NCBI GenBank assembly: GCA_963575745.1
Contig: CAUYUJ010005670.1
Span: 15,001-79,000, forward strand
Reading direction: 5' to 3'
Length of the DNA stretch: 64,000 nucleotides
From: Prorocentrum cordatum
Lineage: Eukaryota > Sar > Dinophyceae > Prorocentrales > Prorocentraceae
Shown here: positions 20,087 through 31,847 of the stretch, piece by piece
Numbering within the stretch: position 1 is the stretch's first letter
How the letters are laid out: each line of letters starts with the position of its first letter
Notes under the pieces: generated by a model
Told to the model about the DNA's origin: nothing
Databases searched by the model: none
Seen by the model: the letters and a program-made list of their open reading frames with translations, nothing else
Position numbers and translations under genes: made by a program

Positions 20087-22148
20087 CTATTCCTCATTCC
20101 CTCTCCTCCCTCCTGCCCTCCCCGTGCTCCACCGCCCCTCTCCCTCCCTCCCCCTTTCAACCCCCCGCCGCGACCTTCCATCGCCAGCCGCGGGCATGTC
20201 GCGGCCGTCGTCCGCGCTTTCGTCTGCCCATCTTGGTGGGCGCCACGCCTGTTGGGCGCGCTCGTCTTGCTCGTCCCTCTCGCTGCGCTGCTCTGGTGCC
20301 TGGCGCTCGGGTCCGTGCTGCTCGGGCGGCAGCGGCGCCCTGAGCGCAGCTGCCAGCTGTTTCTGGGCGCGCCTGTCCTTATTCTCGCTGGCTCTCTCCT
20401 GCTTCCTCCCCTGCGAACGCACGCTGGCCATGCGCATTTGGAACAGGAGAGGGTAGTGGGCGCCGCCGTGCCAGCGCCCCTCCACCTCCACGGTCTCTGG
20501 CGGGAACGTCTTCTGCAACGCGCGGAAGAGGGTCACCTCGCGATTACTAGAGAAGCGGTGGCCCCCTCTAGCCTCAGCCTCGGCGCGCCTCAGTTTCTCA
20601 CGCTCCTTCTCTTGGATCTTGCGTTGGCATTCCTCTGACTGAGTCAGTAAATCATGGAGGTGCTCGCGGGCGTCTTTTTTCTGTAGTAGTAGGCATCCCA
20701 GGGCCTCCGTTCTGGCTGTGGTGCCAGTACGTCGGCTGCGATGATGGGCTGGTGGAGGCCCCCGCTGCTGCGGGGGCCTCTGCCTTGCTTCTGTTACGGT
20801 ACCCGATCTCACCGATCACCGACTTGCGTGCGAAGAGCAACCCCGTCTCGTCTCTGTCGTGCACGGCGCTCAGCGGCCAGCACAGGGTGTACTCGCCAGG
20901 CCTGTTGAGAACGAAGATGCCGCAGCTGTCCAAGCACGGAGTGCCGTCCAATCCGCGCCAGAAGTACGCTGCTGCCGTCTCCAATCGCATGCCTAGACCC
21001 CGAAGACTCGGCAGCGTCTGTGTGAGCGCCATGTTGAAATCCCCACAAAGGATGTCAACGCTGTTGTCCTGCAAGATGGTCGCCAACCTCGGCCACCACG
21101 TCTTGTGAGCCTCGTTGAAGCCTCTGGAATTTTTCGCCGTGTCGCGGTGGAGGTGCACCGCGCGCACCCGCACTTTCGAGCCGAAGTGGGCGTAGGTTTG
21201 ATCGAAGTAGATCTCAACCACCATGATCCTCGAGAACGCTTCCATCTTGCGCCCTCTTGCTGTTCTGTAGTGGCCGTCGACACTCCTTTCCCAGTGGAGC
21301 AGCCGCATTTCGTAACACAGATTTGCGCGCGCAGCGATGCACAAGGACTTGTCCTCACGCCCGCGCAGGGTCAAGTATTCGTACTCTGGTCGATTCTGGA
21401 GCTGTTGACAATCGCCAACACTCGCAGCACGACTTCCTCTTGCTGTCGCCATCGCTGCTGCGGGGGCGACAAAAGGCCCACCGCTGCTGCTGCTTTGGCC
21501 CTCCGCTGCTGACGCCCCCGCTGCTGCGGGGGCGTCCGCCTGCAGCGGCGGTGGTCTCCCTGGCCGCTGCAGGATTGACTCCATCTGCTCCTCACATTCC
21601 GCAAAGCACGCCACGAGAGCAGGGCAATGCCGCAGCTGCAACTCAAGTCCCCGCCGCTGGCCCGCGTGGTTGGTCTCGATCGGCATGGAGCCCCAGTTCC
21701 CGAACAGGACGGAAAGGTTGCCCACGTTGTCGTTCCGTGGCTTGTTCACGTCAGCCGCTCTTCTTTCGCAGAAGATCTTTGGCGGGACGGTGTCGCGAAG
21801 AACGCAGTTGCGCCGCTCGACGTCGTTGGGCGGCCTGCAGCCCCTAAATTCCTGAGGCTCTTCGTCATCGCTCGGATCCACCGCGGAGTCGCCTGGGCGG
21901 GTGCGTATCGTAGAAACTTATGATCGCGCCGCTGCTGCTGAGCTTGAGACGCCAGGCGGCGCAGCCCCCGCTGCTGCGGGGGTGCCCTCTGGCACAAGGG
22001 CCCAAGGACCCTTCCAGGGTTCTGCCTGACCACCTACAGGTCGCCAAACCTTCCCAGATTTCGCTGTGAACACTGCCGTCAGTCGGCCCCGAGGCCCCGC
22101 TGCTGCGGGGCCCAATGGGCTGCTGCTGCTGCTGGCGGCCGCGGCCAT
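20087..22148 (-). CDS. EEP-family (endonuclease/exonuclease/phosphatase) protein, frame broken once
   Basis: Exon 1 starts at ATG 22148 (MAAAASSSSSPLG) and ends at 21953. A 60-bp intron (21952-21893) begins GCGTCT and ends GCCCAG, and contains an in-frame TAA. Exon 2 runs from 21892. The EEP core shows FGNWGSMPIETNHAGQ, CFAECEEQ with the metal-binding Glu, RPEYEYLTLRG, RVRAVHLHRDTAKNS and VDILCGDFNM. EEP proteins cut DNA or phosphodiesters with a metal ion, and this subtype looks like a family amplified in dinoflagellate genomes. The first frame stops at 20652. Coding sequence continues in another frame (LHDLLTQSEECQ, then WHGGAHYPLLFQ) to 20087. The break is at a run of six A (plus-strand T at 20675-20680), so a one-base slip would explain it. 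Confidence 0.65.
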
Positions 22149-22755
<607 letters not shown>

Positions 22756-25700
22756 TCAGAGGCCCCCAGCTGCAGGGGGCGCAAGCGCCAGGGAGCCAGA
22801 CAGACGGCGTCGCGTCTCACTGTGCACAAACATGCTGAAAGCTCTCGGGTTGCCCCCCAAGTACTCGTCTATGACGTTCTGCAACCATGTGGCAAACGTC
22901 TCCGGCCACTTTCCACCGAAGTCCTCCATGCCAGCGGCGTCCCATTCCCGCCGAAACCAGTCAAAATCTGACCGCTGAGCTGCAGAAAGCCCAGAACCCA
23001 AAATCGCAAGGCGATTCAGCGCGTCGTACCTCGACGTTCGACCCGCCACGCCTCCGCAGCTGCGAAGGCCCGCGCCCAGCTCGGATAACCCGACATGCTT
23101 CATCCTGTGTTTGATATCTATGGCTGCCTCTGCGTCTAAGAGTTTGGCTTGCTGTGTCCTCAGCAGCTTGCGCGCTTTCTTTACGTCGTCCCCCAGGCGG
23201 GTTAGCTCTTCTCTGCGCCGCGCCTCGACATCCCGCTGTCGTTTCTCGTTTCTGAGCGTCGCCTCGCGGGCGTCCTCGCATGCTGCGAGGGCTCGCTGAA
23301 CCCCAGGATCTTCCTTCGACACTTCACGCACTCGCCTCCGTTCTTTCCGTAATTGCGTCTCCATGAACGTGGCCCCCGCGATGTCGCCCCAGCTGCGCAA
23401 CTCCTCAGCGATCGACGAATACGTTCTCATCAATTCAGACGTCTGCTCCGCAGTTTCCATACGAGACGTCGACAGGCCAGGCGGTGCCTCCAGCGCGCTC
23501 TCCCCCGCCGCTGCTGCGGTGAGACTTTGATTGGCCCATTCGTAGTCAAACTCGCCAGCGGCGCTCCACCCGTCGTCGTCCTCGCTCCCATCATCTTCAT
23601 CTCCTTCGAGGGCGTCGACGGAATTGCCACCCTCAGTGCCCCCGCTGCTGCGGAGACCCTCGGCTGCGTCTTCCGCCCCCTCCATGCCATGCCAAATCTT
23701 GTCGCCCTCGTCCAGAGCCGTGTCGTCTCCAAGGTTTGCGAACACGTCGTCGCAGTGGCCGCGTCGAGGGCGCGGGAGGACCAATCGCATGATGTCTTTG
23801 TAAGTCCATCTCAAGCGCCCCGCCTGTACCTCTTCTTCGACCTCCGCTACTGCGGCGGCGACCTTCTCACGCATCCCCAACTTTCTCCAGAAATGGCCTG
23901 CCTCCTTGCATATGCGCGCGTCCAAGTCCGCATCCCACAGATTTGCCTTGAAACCAGTTTCCCAGCACCCGTCTGCCGCAGCCAAGTGAAGACTCATTTG
24001 GGACATCACTTCCACCATCAAGTCAATGCATTCTAACTTGTCCAGCTGTGGGGCGCACTGGCCCAGCCTCATGGCTCTCAGCAGCGCGGCTCCTTCTCTC
24101 TTCATGTACTCGCGCTTGGCGTGTTGATTCAGATGTGTGTCCACAGTTTGGAGGATTGGGGTTACGCCGCCCCCGTGCGGGATGAACACGTACCCTCGAG
24201 ACCAACATAGCTTACTCACAAGCGGGGACAAGTGAGGGCCATGATCATCCGCCATCATAATTCTCCACTCCCGCTGCTGCGGAGGCTCTGGCAGATGAGG
24301 GAGGTGGCGGTCCAGGTACGCGAGCACGCACGGTGTCCGGTAAGACCCCTTGGTGCTGGTGGTCGCCGACACCCATCTGCCGAACCCTCGGCGCCGAAGG
24401 TGTTCGAGCAGGCGCGGCCTCAACTTCTCTCCTCCCCCCTCCGCCTTGAACATGCACTCCATCGGTGGGGGGCCTTCTCTCCGCAGTCGATCCTTGTCGC
24501 TCATTGTCATGAAATTGGCCGTCCACCGCTCCCGCACCGCGCCGTGGCACTCCACCAGTGGCACTTCGACCCCCGCTACTGCGAGGGTCCTCACGCCAGC
24601 TGATCCTGTTTCATTGTGGTGGAAAGGCGACTGGTCGAAGTTCTCCATCTCGGGATCCTGCTCGTTGAGTAGCACGCACGCGGCGCGCACCCTAAACACG
24701 TTCAGCCAGCCTCGCTCGAGGCGCTCTTCCAAGACGGGCAGCGGGCACTTGTACTTCCTGTTCGGGTACCGCATGCTGAGGCCGTATTCCTTGCGCCAGG
24801 AGGCCCACCAGCGCGACCTCAACTCCACGGCGGCGGGTCGCTGCCCGATCCGCAGCTGCTGCGCGACGCACTCGCTCATGAGCTCCAACGCTTTGGTCTG
24901 GAGCATGCTTTGCGTGAACCTTGCTATCTTCGCTGGCTCTCTTTGGGTACTTCGCAGTCCACGTTTGATCATCTTCCAATCACACTGTGCCGAATGGAAC
25001 TCCACCATTCAAACAGAGCTTGCCGCAACCAAGGGCATTTTCGAGCTGGGCCCTGTCCCTGTTGTGGTATCCTTTTCCGCCCTTTCCACTTCAGGAGGCG
25101 CCCCTGCCCGTGCTGCTTCTCGTGTCCCCGCGGCTGCCGAACAGCCTCCGCTACTGCGGAGGCGTATTTCGACGACAGAAAAGCCTTGTGCCAGCGCCGC
25201 ACAACGTGCGTGCGCTTCCTGAGAGGGAGACGGGACATGGAACCCCAGTCCCACGCATCCATGAATGAACGCGCCCCTCCATACGGAAAGCGGTCTCCAG
25301 GCGTCCAGCCTAAAGAGCGCATGTGCTCGTCGAAAGCACCCGCTATCTCCATCCTCGAGCACAGGAGCGACGGGACCACCACGCGCTTCTTGTTCTGGGC
25401 GGGGGCTTTGCGCTCGCAGCCGCGGTTCCTGTACCTCAAGAGCTGCTCCTCCCGCTCTGCGGGCATCAACTCCCGAGCTACGTCCAGGGCGCACGCAGCG
25501 TCTGTCAGTCCTGTCCACCATTGGATGGCTTGCACGAGCTCCTGACAGACAGCCTCGGCGTCGACTTCCACCACGGCCAAGTCCTCAGGTGGCGCCGCCG
25601 CTGCTGCGGCGGCAACGCCCTGTGCTCTCGGAGGGGCGGCGTGGCCAGGCTGCGGGACAAGTTCTTCGTCGTCTAAGGCGCTCTGCAGGCGGCGAAGCTC

Positions 25701-27428
25701 CTGGACGTCATCCTGCGTGACTTCTTGTGTCAGGACCATCGTGTCGAGGAACCACGCCAGACGCACCTTTTGCACGATGTAGTCCGCGATGTCCTGGCGG
25801 GCGGGCATGGAGGAGGGGCAAGGAGACTCGGTGGGGAGGGCACGAGGGGAGAGAAGGGCGGGATGGGAGAGGCATGAAGGCAAAATGGGGAGACAAGGAG
25901 GGGAAGAGCATGTGGGGGCAGCAGAGATGGAAGCGAAGGATCAGGGTGGTCGGAGAGAGCAACTGTCCTGGCGGAGCTCCCTGCGAGACTCTCGCGTGGA
26001 AACCTCCTGGGTCATCTGCAACATGCAATCCAAACCGCAGTCCCCGTCTGCGACTGTGGACACGACGAACACACCGAGAGCCGAATAGAAACCGTCCACC
26101 GTCGAAGCATCTCCCGTGAAATCCACAAAGTCGGTGGAGACGCCTGCGATAAAATGATTGCATAGAAACAAAGGATACTCCTCCGACACGGGGGCCCAGT
26201 CCGGTGGCCCCGAGTCTCGGGGGACGGCGCAACACGCGATCGCGTCCACCGCAGGCTCGCGGGTTAACTCCTCTAGTTTCCACGGCGGCAAGACAGCTTT
26301 GCAAAGGTCGACTCTGTTGCGTCCTTCCCACACGTAGACGCGCACCTTCCGCAACAGCGCAAAGATTACGAAAGCAGAATATCCTATCCACTCTCGGCCT
26401 CCCCCCGGCCTTCCGCGAATACTGCGCGACAACTTCATCAATTTCTCGAAGCACCTCTGGCCTTGTTCTGAAAGTGCCCCTGCAGGCGCCCCCGCTGCTG
26501 CGGGGGCGCCTGCAGGGGCAACCGCAGCGCCTGCTGTCGCGGCTGTCTGTTCACAGGCGGTCACTGCAGCAACTTCCGCCCCTGGAAGCACGGGTTCCGC
26601 TATGTCGCGAACAGCAAGCGGGGCGGGTTGGGGGAAAGCGACAGGGGCAACCTCCTTTGCTGAGAGAGCTGCTGTTGCCGCGGAGTCCTTCAAGGCAGAC
26701 TCCACTGCGGAAGCGGCCTCGGCGATTGCGTCGGCGCCATGCGCGCCAGCAGGACCTACGGACGCCTCCGCTGTGGCGGGCTCTGCAGAAGGGCACGCGC
26801 ACGGCGCCGCCGCCACTTCAGGAGGAGGCGCGCACGCTTCCGCTGACGCACCCGCTGCTGCGGGGCCGTCAGAAGAGCCCACATACGGCTCCGCTGCCAC
26901 TTCAGCAGGGGCCACGCACGCCTCCGCTGACGGCCCCGCTGCTGCGGGGCCTTCAGCAGGGCCCACCGACGGCTCCGCTGCCGCTTCAGCAGGGGCCTCG
27001 CACGCCTCGGCCGGCGCCTCCGCTGCTGCGGGGGCTCCCGCTCCTGCGGGCCACCCGCCCGCGCATTGCACTAAATGCCAGGGCGCTTGCAAGTCTGACC
27101 ACTTATTGCAGTCCACGGAACCGTCCGCCAGACGATGGTCGCTGGGACACGGCCACTGCGAGCAGAAATGAATCTTCTTACATATGCGTCTGCCAGAGTC
27201 ATAATGGCAAGCCGCGCCGCTGCTGCGGCGCATAACGTACCCGAATCCGAATATTGTCCCCTTTAGTTTCCGTGGGTTCATGAGCACTCTGTCGGGGTCT
27301 TTCTTTTTGTCTTCTTGGTACCAAAACTCCACAAATTCGTTGGCCTCGCGGTCGTGCCCGACTCGCAGAGGCGCGTTTGCAGGGCGAGCGTCTCCTGGGT
27401 CTGGAGGCGGAGCGGCTGCGGCTGCCAT
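22756..27428 (-). CDS. OTU-motif and DDE transposase fusion protein, two exons, one frame break
   Basis: Exon 1 (27428-25968) starts MAAAAAPPPD, has a Cys/His-rich part (RRICKKIHFCSQWPC), Ala/Pro repeats of about 30 residues, then TVADGDCGLDCM, which fits the D-G-D-C catalytic motif of OTU cysteine peptidases. A 174-bp intron (25967-25794) starts GACAG and ends GCCAG; CCGCCAGGACA is repeated at both ends. Exon 2 resumes DIADYIVQKVRLAWFL. Near 24985 one base seems lost: the frame ending SSIRHSVIGR passes to DWKMIKRGL. The transposase core follows with NFDQSPFHHNE, MADDHGPHLS and LQTVDTHLNQH, matching the three acidic positions of pogo-like DDE_1 enzymes, which cut and paste DNA at TA. A long coiled coil closes it. 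The total is about 1,500 residues. The OTU His partner was not found. Confidence 0.75.
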
Positions 27429-28354
27429 GATGCCGAAGCCATGCGCGCGCACACGCGGCCGCCCTCTGGTCTCGAGCCCAGCGCTGCAGGGCAAGCAAAC
27501 GGCCGCATCCCCCCACAAGGAGGATGTACAAGGGGGCGGGAGGAACGAGGAACAAGGGAGATATGCGGGGACCAGCGGACACACGCCTGAAAAAAACACG
27601 ACCGTCGGCATGCTTCGCGAGGGTTGCTGCTGTGAGATGGGCTGGTGAGGAGGGGCCCGAACGACTCACACCAGGACGAGCGGCCCGAACGACGCGCAGA
27701 AAACTCAGAAGCATGCGCACACGAACGAACGCCCCGAACGACTCCGAGAACACTCCCCAGAAAACAAGGCCAGAATGTAGGAAGTCGTCGACATCGTCGT
27801 CGAGGGAAGGCGAACGCGGCACGGGGGATGATGATAGTCTCCTCTTCCACCGTGAAGCAAGAGCCCCCCCCCAAAAAAAGCGGGCCGCTCGGGCGTTTGT
27901 ACTAGACGCCAAAAGTGCAACATTCCTGCAGGCCGCCTCTGCAGGAATTGAGGCGCAGCCCCTCCCGCAGCCGCACTGCGGATGCGCCAGCGGGCGCGGG
28001 GGAGCGGCGGTGGCGCCAGCGCGCAGCTGGTAGCTGTCCCCTCCTCCCCCCCCCATCATGGCGATGATGAGAATGATGAGCATCCTGCGATGATGAGGCC
28101 CTATGTCCTGTCCCAGAGTCTCGGGCCCCGCCCTGGGCCGCGGGCCACGCCCCTGCGACCGTGTTATATATACATACATATATATATATAAATACACACA
28201 TATACGTATGTACATACATATACGTCGACACACCATACATACACAATATATACATATATGCATCATGTAATCAGTCAGCGGAGGCCCGACGCCGCCCAAG
28301 ACGACCGCACGGAGCGAGAGGCAGAGCGTGCCTCGAGACAATATTTTCTGTTTC
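27429..28354. other. Upstream region of the transposase gene
   Basis: No supported gene. A (TA)/(CA)-rich microsatellite covers about 28163-28262. The promoter of the minus-strand transposase gene should be here, but no motif was recognised. Confidence 0.45.
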
Positions 28355-28857
28355 TCAGGGGTTTTCTCTGGTTGGCGACGCGCCGCCACCTGCTTCGCTT
28401 TCGATGCGCCCTTCACGGTTCCGAGGAGATCCGCCATGGGATCCCGACCTTTTTTCTCCCGCTGCTGCGGGAGATCCTGCTGCAACCCCCGCTGCTGCGG
28501 AAGCGTTTTTCACAGGAGTCGACGCTTCATCCACGTTGTCTCCTTCTCCGACGCGGAGCTTCCCAAGCACTTGCTCTAACATTGTCGTTTCGTTCAAGGC
28601 GCCCTTCACGGCACTGAGACCACGGACCACCTTGAGCATGCACAGGCGGTGCTTTCCGACGGGCACGAAGGCTTCTAGGCTTTCCTCGCCGCCAAAGGGA
28701 ACATCGCGCTCCTCAAATTCCAGAGCAAATCCCGATGCTCCCTCGTGACTTCGGCACAGTCCGCCCGTCGCGCAGAGCACCCCCATGCTCGCGTCATCTT
28801 GGCGCGCTGCTTTCCCGATAACGACATCCCGCCATGTTTCCGATGCCTGCGTTTCAT
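28355..28857 (-). pseudogene. Broken partial copy of the gene at 29765-30720
   Basis: It parallels the start of the downstream-numbered gene: ATG at 28857 (MKRR), then MGVLCATGGLC, FALEFEERD, LEAFVPVGKHRL and AVKGALNET. The first part and the MGVLC part lie in different frames. After GSPAAAGEK the copy diverges and lacks the second half seen in the longer gene. Confidence 0.7.
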
Positions 28858-29034
28858 GCCGCCGCGCGCAAGCCCTCGCTGCTGCGAAGGCGCCCGCGTT
28901 CTAGGCGTCAACTCCCCTCACTGGTGATCCGCCTGAAAACGGCTATGGAAAGCGGACTCCTCGTCTCGAACAAATCCTCCTACTTCTCATCGGACTCCAA
29001 AACCTAACCACTTCTTGTGGTCGCTTTTCCACGG

Positions 29035-29312
29035 CCACTGCGAGCATAAATGAATATTCTTCCATGTGCGTTTGCCATATTCATAATGGCAAGCCGCGCC
29101 GCTGCTGCGGCGCATAACGTAATTACCCGAATCCGAATATTGGTCTCTGTAATTTCCGTGGATTCATGAGCACTCTGTCGGGGTCTTTAGTTTTGTCTTG
29201 TTGCTATAAAAACTCCACATTCGTTGACCTCGCGGTCGTGCCCGGCCCGCAGAGGCGCGTTTGCAGGGCGAGCGTCGCCTGGGCCTGGGGGCGGAGCGGC
29301 TGCGGCGGCCAT
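29035..29312 (-). pseudogene. Broken copy of the 5' end of the OTU-DDE gene
   Basis: Minus-strand ATG at 29312 opens MAAAAAPPPGPGDARPANAP, nearly identical to the start at 27428. The frame then shifts near VNECGVF and ends. The next stretch still matches 27180-27300 at DNA level, including the CGCCGCTGCTGCGGCGC hairpin and the TCATGAGCACTCTGTCGGGG segment. The similarity also continues upstream of the ATG. Confidence 0.75.
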
Positions 29313-29454
29313 GATGCCGAAGCCATGCGCGCGCACACGCGGCCGCCCTCTTGTCTCGAGCCCAGCGCCGAAGGGCAAGCAAACGGCCGCATCCTCGCAA
29401 TGGTCCTCCTGTCGGTGCTGCTAGTGTGCTGTTGCTGCTGCTGTTGCTCCTCCT

Positions 29455-29489
<35 letters not shown>

Positions 29490-29764
29490 ATCCTACTGGT
29501 CCCAACCCCTCCGCCCCGTCCTCGCCAGATTCCGCGAGTTCCTTTTGTCCTCTAGCGCGCGAGCGCTGGAGAGCCGCAGGCTCGCGATCCCCCGCGCGTG
29601 CCCTAACCCCTGTCCAGTCGACAGGAACCCGCAGGCATCCACCTCAGCGGTCAGCGCGCCGCTGGCGCGGTGCATGCACCGAGTCTGTTTGCACAAAAAA
29701 AGCCGTTGTAGCGGTCAGCGCGCCGCTGCTGCGGCGCGCGCCAGCGAGCGGATAACGAGGGACA

Positions 29765-30720
29765 TCACTGCTTTGTGTCCTGCTTGATGGCTTTCTGGAC
29801 CACGTCCTCCAAGAACGCTAGAAGAACCTGCTTCTGCTGCGCACGGGTGGACTGTTTCAAGGGCGTCGTCACTTCCGTCAACGCCACGCCTGTGGACCAT
29901 TTCTCCTCGTTCAGATCCTGAATCCTGGAGGCCCATGTTCGGCCTGCCATTGGCCCTCCTTTGACCTCCAGTGTCCACGTCCCAGAGGGGCACCACCTGG
30001 TGGTCCACGGGCGCTTCTCGTCCAAAGCGTCGTCCTCGTCGTCGTCGTTGGGTTCGGGGACGCTTTTGCCCTGGCTCTCCTCGTACAGGTAATGCAGAAG
30101 CCAAGGCAGGTCCTGACTCTGAACGAGTAGTTGCCCATATTTGTTCTCATACACACAACCTCTTTCGTGTCGGCCTCATCTGGCTTAGGAGACATCGGCA
30201 TGGTTACTCTGCAGAGCGTGCCTCGAGGAAACCCTTTCTGTTTCTCAGGGGTTTTCTTCGCTTTCGATGCGACCTTGACGGTGCCGAGGAGATCCGCCAT
30301 GGGATCCCGACCTTTTTCTCCCGCTGCTGCGGGAGACCCTGCTGCAACCCCCGCTGCTGCGGGGGCCTCTTTCACAGGAGTCGCCGCTTCATCCACGTTG
30401 TATCCTTCTCCAGCGCGAAGCTTCTCATGCAATTGATCTAACAAGTTTGTTTCGTTCAAGGCGCCCTTCACGGCACTGTGACCACCGACCACTTTGAGCA
30501 TCCACAGGCGGTGCTTTCCGACGGGCACGAAGGCTTCTAGGCTTTCCTCGCCGCCCAAGACAACACAGCGCTCCTCGCATTCCAGAGCAAATCCCGCTGC
30601 TCCCTCGTGATTTCGGCACAGCCCGCCCGTCGCGCAGAGCACCCCCATGCTCGCGCCATCTTGGCGCGCTGCTTTCCCGACAGCGACCTCCCGCCATGTG
30701 TCCTCTGCCTTGCGTTTCAT
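29765..30720 (-). CDS. Unknown transposon protein, frame broken once
   Basis: Not recognised. ATG at 30720 opens MKRKAEDTWREVAVG. The first half contains MGVLCATGGLC, FVPVGKHRLWMLKVVGG and an Ala-rich linker made by two hairpins (PAAAGVAAGSPAAAGEK). Near 30150 the frame passes from EVVC to VYENKYGQLLVQSQDLPWLL; the second half has an acidic run (NDDDEDDALDEK) and a Trp-rich part (WTTRWCPSGTWTLEV), ending KQDTKQ at 29765. A partial broken copy lies at 28355-28857. It sits between the 830-residue gene and the transposase gene on the same strand. The function is not inferred. Confidence 0.6.
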
Positions 30721-31847
30721 GCCGCCGTGCGCAAGCCCCCGCTGCTGCGAAGGCGCGCGCGTCCTAGGCGTCGGCCCCCCTCGCAAGTGAACCGCCTGAG
30801 AGCGGCAATGGAAAGCGGACTCCTCGTCTCGAACAGATCCTCCTACTCCTCATCCGCATCGTGCTCCCTCCACGAGCTTCTTTCCATCTCATCCAACCCA
30901 TCCCCCTCCTTCTCTCCGAACGAGCACAGCTGCCTTCCCTGTCCCTTGACCGCCCCTCTGCCCCTTGAGGGGGGGCCTTGTGTGCTCTGACCGACCCTCT
31001 GTCCCGCAGGGGGGGGGCGCCCTGATCGAACGACCACCCCTGTTTCACAAAGGAGGGCGCGCGGAAAAGCACGACCCCACCCCCTCTGTGACAGAGGGGC
31101 TCCGCGCTTTTCCGCCCGAGCCCCTCTGTGACAGAGGGGCTCCGCGGGCGCGGAGCCCCTCTGTCACAGAGGGGCTCGGGCGGGCGCGGAGCCCCTCTGT
31201 CACAGAGGGGCTCGGGCGGAAAAGCGCGGAGCCCCTCTGTCACAGAGGGGCTCGGGCGGAAAAGCGCGGAGCCCCTCTGTCACAGAGGGGTTCGGCCTTG
31301 CGTGCTTCGACCGCCCCCCTGTCCCACAGAGCGCCCCGCGAACAGGACGGCAGGACGATGAGCAGGACGATGGGCACGGAGAGAGGAAAACAGGACACGG
31401 GAGGGAGGCGGGAACGGACGAGGGGGGACGGAGACGGAGGCGAGGCGCGAGGGGAGGGCAGGGCGAACATAGAGGGAGAGGAGCAGGACGAGACCTGGCA
31501 GGGGATATGCACCAGGAGAGAGATCTCATGGAGGAAGAGGAGGGGAGGGGACGAGAGGCACTCACATTTTCCGCATTTGCAGGCCCTCGCACTTGCTCCA
31601 TTTCTCAGCGACCGCCGCGCCGCCATGAAAATTGACGTACCACCGACACTACTGCGGCTGATGCGTGACCTCTCCCATCCCTGTCTTGTGCTGTTTCTGC
31701 TGCCCCCCTCCCCCCTCCCTCTTCGACCTCCTCTCCCCGCCCTTTTCCTCCTCCCCTCCAGCTGACGGCTGCGGGCTGCGACGGGTGGATCATCGGCCGC
31801 TGTCATCTGCCGCTCCGTTTCGCGCACCCTCCGCTGCTGCGGCGGGA
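30721..31847. repeat. Internal array of CCCTCTGTCACAGAGGG palindromes and flanks
   Basis: From about 31076 to 31300 seven or so palindromes of the subterminal type alternate with GCTCGGGCGGAAAAGCGCGG, at about 40-bp spacing. Related G/C runs lie at 30955-31020. DNA at 31490-31695 is repeated at 39945-40180. Overlapping frames here are repeat artefacts; no gene is supported. Confidence 0.75.
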
